Source: Mycobacterium sp. AZCC_0083
GTDB lineage: Bacteria > Actinomycetota > Actinomycetes > Mycobacteriales > Mycobacteriaceae
Direction of reading: 5' to 3'
NCBI RefSeq assembly: GCF_014202335.1
Contig: NZ_JACHGP010000009.1
Span: 1-64,000, forward strand
Length of the DNA: 64,000 bases
A program made the translations under genes and the position numbers. The notes beneath the pieces were generated by a model that saw only the letters and a program-made list of their open reading frames with translations, was not told where the DNA came from and ran no database searches. Below, one piece after another: positions 60,669-64,000 of this stretch (position 1 is its first letter; the number at the start of each line of letters is the position of its first letter).

Positions 60669-61661
60669 ATGATTGGGATCATTCGTTCGTGCCTGACGTC
60701 TGGAGTTGCGGTGCTCGGGGCCAGCACCCTGGTCGTCGCGCCCGTCGCCCCGCCCCCCACCCGGCCTGAACCGCCGCCCGTCGCACTGGCGGCGCTCACT
60801 CAACCGCTGGCAGCGCCAACGACGGTGGCATCGATTCAGCCGTTCGATCTGGTGGGTCAACAGGTGGGCTTCCACGTCGGCTTCGTCACGGATTTCGTCG
60901 TGACCGGGGCGCAGCTCGTCGCCCGCCAGATCCCGATACCCGGGACCCTGCTACAAGACATCCAGAACGGCACACCCCTTCCCGTCGCGGTCGGCCGGGC
61001 CCTGCAGACCTTCGCCGACGTCGAAATCGACGCGGGCCGCGAATTGGTCGGTTTCGCAACGGAGTACGTGAACTTCCAGCTCGACTTCCTGTCGAAGGTG
61101 ATACGAGACGTCATGGCCACCGTCAGTAGCACCACCATCGCCTTCGCGGCCTTCGCGGCAGGCGTCGTCGGGCAGTTGGTGACCTCGGTGGCCGCAGGCC
61201 TGACGGCAGCGTCGACGCAGGCCGAGCCCGCCAGCGCGGAGCCCGTCTCGGTCGGAGCCGCGCCGGCATCCACGCGCCAGACCACGTCGCAGGCAGCGAC
61301 CGAACGGCGGTCCGACGACGGGGTCGTCGACACCGCGAAGGGTTCGACGAAAGTCGCCTCCACCGCCGAGAACCCCATGACGGAGCAGCCGAAGAAGCCG
61401 GCAATATCGGTGGTCGAGGCCGTCGAGGCACCTGACACCGTCACGGATTCGACAGTCAGCGCTCAAGGCGGAGTCAGAAGCGCCACCACGGATCGCGACG
61501 GCGTGACGCAGGCCAACAAGGGTGGCGCTGATGAAGCACGCTCCAAGCCCGATGCGGCACCTGAAGACAAGGGCGACACCGGCAACGCGCATCAGAAAGA
61601 CAGCGCACCCCAGAAGGACAAGGCGCCTCAGAAGGACTCGGCCACCAACCAGAAACCCTGA
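60669..61661 (+). CDS. Exported low-complexity protein of unknown function
   Basis: 330 residues. The N-terminal 25 residues look like a signal peptide, followed by a proline-rich stretch. The ordered part (about 50-175) has IQPFDLVGQQVGFHVGFVTDF and an amphipathic helical region with VNFQLDFLSKVI and AFAAFAAGVVGQLVTSV. The C-terminal 150 residues are Ala/Ser/Thr-rich, ending in short Lys-Asp repeats (QKDSAPQKDKAPQKD). GGGGAG lies six bases before ATG 60669. I do not recognise a family. Convergent with recX, 15 bp between. Confidence 0.7.
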   Translation: MIGIIRSCLTSGVAVLGASTLVVAPVAPPPTRPEPPPVALAALTQPLAAPTTVASIQPFDLVGQQVGFHVGFVTDFVVTGAQLVARQIPIPGTLLQDIQNGTPLPVAVGRALQTFADVEIDAGRELVGFATEYVNFQLDFLSKVIRDVMATVSSTTIAFAAFAAGVVGQLVTSVAAGLTAASTQAEPASAEPVSVGAAPASTRQTTSQAATERRSDDGVVDTAKGSTKVASTAENPMTEQPKKPAISVVEAVEAPDTVTDSTVSAQGGVRSATTDRDGVTQANKGGADEARSKPDAAPEDKGDTGNAHQKDSAPQKDKAPQKDSATNQKP

Positions 61662-61676
61662 TCTGCAACCAAGTCG

Positions 61677-62222
61677 CTACACCCGCCTGCGTTCCCGCTC
61701 GCTGGCCAACGCCACCTTGACCACGTCGAACGCCATCGATTGGTGGTAGCCCCGACGGGCCAGCATGCTCACCAGTCTGCGCGCCACCTTGACGTCGTCG
61801 GTGCCGTCGGTAAGGCGCTCGCGACGCAGCTTGTCGGCGACCAGCTGCTCGGCCCGGACCCGTTCGGCGTCGGCGTCGATGTCGGCCAATACGACCGCGA
61901 TCACCTCGTCGTCGATGCCCTTGGTCCGCAGCTCCGAAGCCAAGGCCCGCTTGCCCTTTCCGGCGTTGACGTGCCGGGAGCGCACCCACTGCTCGGCGAA
62001 GTCCTCGTCGTCGACGAGACCGACGTCGGCCAGCCGGTCCAGGACCGCGGCGCTGACGTCATCGGGGTAGCCCCGCTTCGTCAGCTGCCCTGCCAGCTCG
62101 GCCCGGGTTCGCGCCCGCGCGGTGAGCAGGCGCAGGCACAAGGCCCGCGCCTGCTCTTCGCGGGAACCCGAATCCGCTTGCGGCGACTCAGAAGTCGACG
62201 GGAGCGGGCAGGGGTTCGACAT
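61677..62222 (-). CDS. recX: RecA regulatory protein RecX
   Basis: 181 residues. All-helical RecX repeats: ALCLRLLTARARTRAELAGQL, VLDRLADVGLVDDEDFAEQWV, and RRLVSMLARRGYHQSMAFDVV. It binds RecA filaments and inhibits them. ATG 62222 overlaps the recA 3' end by 35 bp, the normal mycobacterial arrangement; ATG 62234 is an alternative. Translation is coupled to recA. Confidence 0.93.
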   Translation of the reverse strand: MSNPCPLPSTSESPQADSGSREEQARALCLRLLTARARTRAELAGQLTKRGYPDDVSAAVLDRLADVGLVDDEDFAEQWVRSRHVNAGKGKRALASELRTKGIDDEVIAVVLADIDADAERVRAEQLVADKLRRERLTDGTDDVKVARRLVSMLARRGYHQSMAFDVVKVALASERERRRV

Positions 62223-63240
62223 TGACGGGCTCATCGGTCAGCACGGCACCGATGCCGAGCTTTTCCTTGATCTTCTTCTCGATCTCTGCGGCCGTATCGG
62301 GGTTCTCGATCAGGAAGTTGCGGGCGTTCTCCTTGCCCTGGCCCAGCTGCTCACCCTCGTAGGTGAACCAGGAACCGGACTTGCGGACGAAGCCGTGCTC
62401 GACACCCATGTCGATGAGCGAGCCCTCCTTGGAGATGCCCTTGCCGTACAGGATGTCGAACTCGGCCTGCTTGAACGGCGGTGCCATCTTGTTCTTGACG
62501 ACCTTGCAGCGGGTCCGGTTGCCGACCGCGTCGGTGCCGTCCTTGAGCGTCTCGATGCGTCGCACGTCCAGGCGGATGGAGGCGTAGAACTTCAACGCCT
62601 TTCCGCCCGTCGTCGTTTCGGGCGAGCCGAACATGACGCCGATCTTCTCGCGAAGCTGGTTGATGAAGATCGCGGTGGTATTCGAGTTGCTCAGCGCACC
62701 GGTGATCTTGCGGAGCGCCTGGCTCATCAGCCGGGCCTGCAGGCCGACGTGGCTGTCGCCCATCTCGCCCTCGATCTCCGCACGCGGCACCAGGGCAGCC
62801 ACCGAGTCGATGACCAGGATGTCCAGGGCGCCGGACCGGATCAGCATGTCGGCGATCTCGAGTGCCTGCTCGCCGGTGTCCGGCTGAGAGACCAGCAGCG
62901 AGTCGGTGTCCACGCCCAGCTTCTTGGCGTAGTCGGGATCCAGCGCGTGCTCGGCGTCGATGAAGGCCGCGATGCCGCCTGCGGCCTGGGCATTGGCCAC
63001 CGCGTGCAGCGCGACGGTGGTCTTACCCGAGGATTCCGGGCCGTAGATCTCGACCACTCGGCCGCGGGGCAGCCCGCCGATGCCGAGCGCCACGTCAAGG
63101 GCGATCGACCCGGTCGGGATGACAGAGATCGGCGCACGCACCTCGTCGCCGAGTCGCATCACCGAACCTTTGCCGTGACTCTTCTCGATTTGAGCGAGTG
63201 CAAGCTCGAGGGCCTTCTCGCGATCGGGGGCTTGTGCCAT
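62188..63240 (-). CDS. recA: Recombinase RecA (no intein)
   Basis: 350 residues, uninterrupted. Walker A GPESSGKTT, Walker B ILVIDSVAALVP, loop L1 EMGDSHVGLQARLMSQAL, loop L2 FINQLREKIGVMFGSPETTTGG, and the acidic C-terminus. It forms filaments on single-stranded DNA for repair and triggers LexA cleavage. The RecA of M. tuberculosis is split by an intein; here none is present. GGATGGAG precedes ATG 63240. It has an SOS-box promoter. Confidence 0.97.
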   Translation of the reverse strand: MAQAPDREKALELALAQIEKSHGKGSVMRLGDEVRAPISVIPTGSIALDVALGIGGLPRGRVVEIYGPESSGKTTVALHAVANAQAAGGIAAFIDAEHALDPDYAKKLGVDTDSLLVSQPDTGEQALEIADMLIRSGALDILVIDSVAALVPRAEIEGEMGDSHVGLQARLMSQALRKITGALSNSNTTAIFINQLREKIGVMFGSPETTTGGKALKFYASIRLDVRRIETLKDGTDAVGNRTRCKVVKNKMAPPFKQAEFDILYGKGISKEGSLIDMGVEHGFVRKSGSWFTYEGEQLGQGKENARNFLIENPDTAAEIEKKIKEKLGIGAVLTDEPVNVEPLPAPVDF

Positions 63241-63369
63241 GGTGTGTGTCTCCATCCCTCTTGGTAAGTCCAGGTGTTCGGTTGATCGGTGTTCGATCAG
63301 TTGGCCGTGACGTTAGGGGTCCCCACCGACAAGTGGGCCTGACCAGCGTTTCGCCGTCGAACAATGCCC

Positions 63370-63397
63370 ACAGTAGACGAACACGTGTTCGATTCAA
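63370..63397 (-). promoter_or_regulatory. recA promoter with LexA (SOS) box in the spacer
   Basis: Minus strand: TTGAAT (-35, 63392-63397), 16-bp spacer, TACTGT (-10, 63370-63375). The spacer holds TCGAAC-ACGT-GTTCGT (63377-63392), a near-perfect SOS box. The leader to recA is about 125 bases. Confidence 0.85.
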
Positions 63398-63476
63398 GTT
63401 GACACGCCGCGCGGGGAGGACAGGCGAATGAAATAGCGCTAACCCGAAGCGTTCGTCCCTATCCGAACCCGACGGA

Positions 63477-63671
63477 TCACCACTGGTCGCGGGGCACGTC
63501 GAAGTCGGCGCAGAGCGCGCGCCACACCTCGCGGGGATCGACCCCCTCGTCGATGGCCTGCACCGCGGTGCGTCCACCGAAGCCGCTCAACACGTGGTCG
63601 ACGAGCATCGACCCGCCCCGTACTCGACCGAACCGACCCTCGACCAGTTCGCGGAATTCCGTCAGCCGCAC
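63477..63671 (-). CDS. DUF3046 protein (Rv2738c-like)
   Basis: 64 residues. RLTEFRELVEGRFG, VDHVLSGFGGRTAVQAIDEGVDPREVWRALC is the DUF3046 pattern conserved upstream of recA. Function unknown. The glycosyltransferase gene ends nine bases upstream of its start. Confidence 0.85.
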   Translation of the reverse strand: MRLTEFRELVEGRFGRVRGGSMLVDHVLSGFGGRTAVQAIDEGVDPREVWRALCADFDVPRDQW

Positions 63672-63680
63672 GCGACCAAC

Positions 63681-64000
63681 CTACGCCGACGGTGCCAGTG
63701 CTTCATGGCACACCCGTACCGGATCGGCGACCCCGCGAACGTCGTCGACGGCGCGGCGAGCGGCGTCCCGGAACCGGGGCGACCCGATCACCTCGCCCAC
63801 CGCGGCGGCCAACGCCTCACCGGTGAGCGGCCGGACCAGAACCGCACTCCCTTGCCGCACAATGCGATTGGCGATCTCCCACTGGTCGCCCCCTCCGGGC
63901 ACCACCACCATCGGCACGCCTGCCTGCAGTGTCTTGGACACCATGCCGTGCCCGCCGCCGCAAATCACCAGATCCGCGCGCGTCAGGAGCACGTCCTGAC
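63681..64000 (-). CDS. GT1-type glycosyltransferase, C-terminal part (Rv2739c-like)
   Basis: The open frame continues to the window edge, so only about 107 C-terminal residues are present. TRADLVICGGGHGMVSKTLQAGVPMVVVPGGGDQWEIANRI is the nucleotide-sugar-binding signature of macrolide/flavonoid-type UDP-glycosyltransferases (HGG-like region, then D-Q). The acceptor is unknown. Confidence 0.82.
   Translation of the reverse strand, partial: QDVLLTRADLVICGGGHGMVSKTLQAGVPMVVVPGGGDQWEIANRIVRQGSAVLVRPLTGEALAAAVGEVIGSPRFRDAARRAVDDVRGVADPVRVCHEALAPSA

Noticed and set aside
62188..63240. Possible RecA intein
   Set aside because: The recA frame is uninterrupted at normal length.
63283..63299. TGATCG...CGATCA dyad in the recA leader as a second SOS box
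   Set aside because: Only half-site similarity to the LexA consensus; the box at 63377-63392 is far better.

Overview
This window is chromosomal DNA from a rapidly growing mycobacterium (Mycolicibacterium type). Composition is high-GC, GTG starts are frequent, and several genes appear to be transcribed leaderless from a TANNNT -10 box that ends 6-8 nt before the start codon. Gene order follows the M. tuberculosis Rv2686c-Rv2739c block almost gene for gene (names recalled from knowledge; no search was run). RecA carries no intein and a gluABCD operon lies between miaB and recX, which fits fast growers rather than M. tuberculosis. No tRNA, rRNA, CRISPR array or phage was seen.

Layout. 1-2106: the end of an IS21-like element breaks the permease of a drug-type ABC exporter; its ATPase and a divergent MarR/GbsR-type regulator with a clear dyad operator follow. 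2145-10725: SRPBCC protein, TrmA-like RNA methyltransferase, KimA/APC-type permease divergent from the TrkA-like pair ceoB/ceoC, an inserted MFS pump, DUF3159 and OB-fold proteins, an alpha/beta hydrolase. 10729-15385: DUF3710, dut, DUF3093, DUF4193, cei, suhB, ppgK. 15588-23993: sigA, an inserted O-methyltransferase, ridA, small zinc-binding proteins, YihY, sigB (with a SigE/SigH-type promoter), ideR, DUF4192. 24165-32136: sthA, an exported trypsin-like protease, PAC2 protein, hydrolase, PhzF, nrdR, LysM/ChiZ-like protein, an SDR, lexA. 32133-45727: accessory-rich stretch with TetR/MFS/SDR, a large LGFP-repeat membrane protein, fadE20, a BisC-type molybdoenzyme, a GGDEF-EAL protein, a frameshifted gene and an orphan 537-residue protein. 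45724-64000: hflX, dapF, an inserted exported GH2 enzyme, miaA, Rv2728c/Rv2729c homologues, DUF349 protein, miaB, gluABCD, an exported low-complexity protein, recX, recA, DUF3046, and the C-terminal part of a glycosyltransferase running off the edge.

Functional links. lexA, recA and possibly the ChiZ-like gene carry LexA-type boxes, giving a local SOS group (repressor, inducer, RecX, division/cell-wall factor). sigA, sigB and ideR place the housekeeping and stress sigma factors beside the iron regulator. miaA and miaB together make the ms2i6A tRNA modification. The most interesting non-core items are: an APC/KimA-like permease divergent from two TrkA-type gating proteins with no TrkH; a TetR-MFS-SDR unit with three phased operator copies on its promoter; an LGFP protein with a cytosolic His/Asp-rich tail; a regulatory region with a perfect 24-bp palindrome before the GGDEF-EAL gene; and a GH2 gene with an AT-rich promoter carrying dyads like those known for ROK-family control of chitosanase genes.
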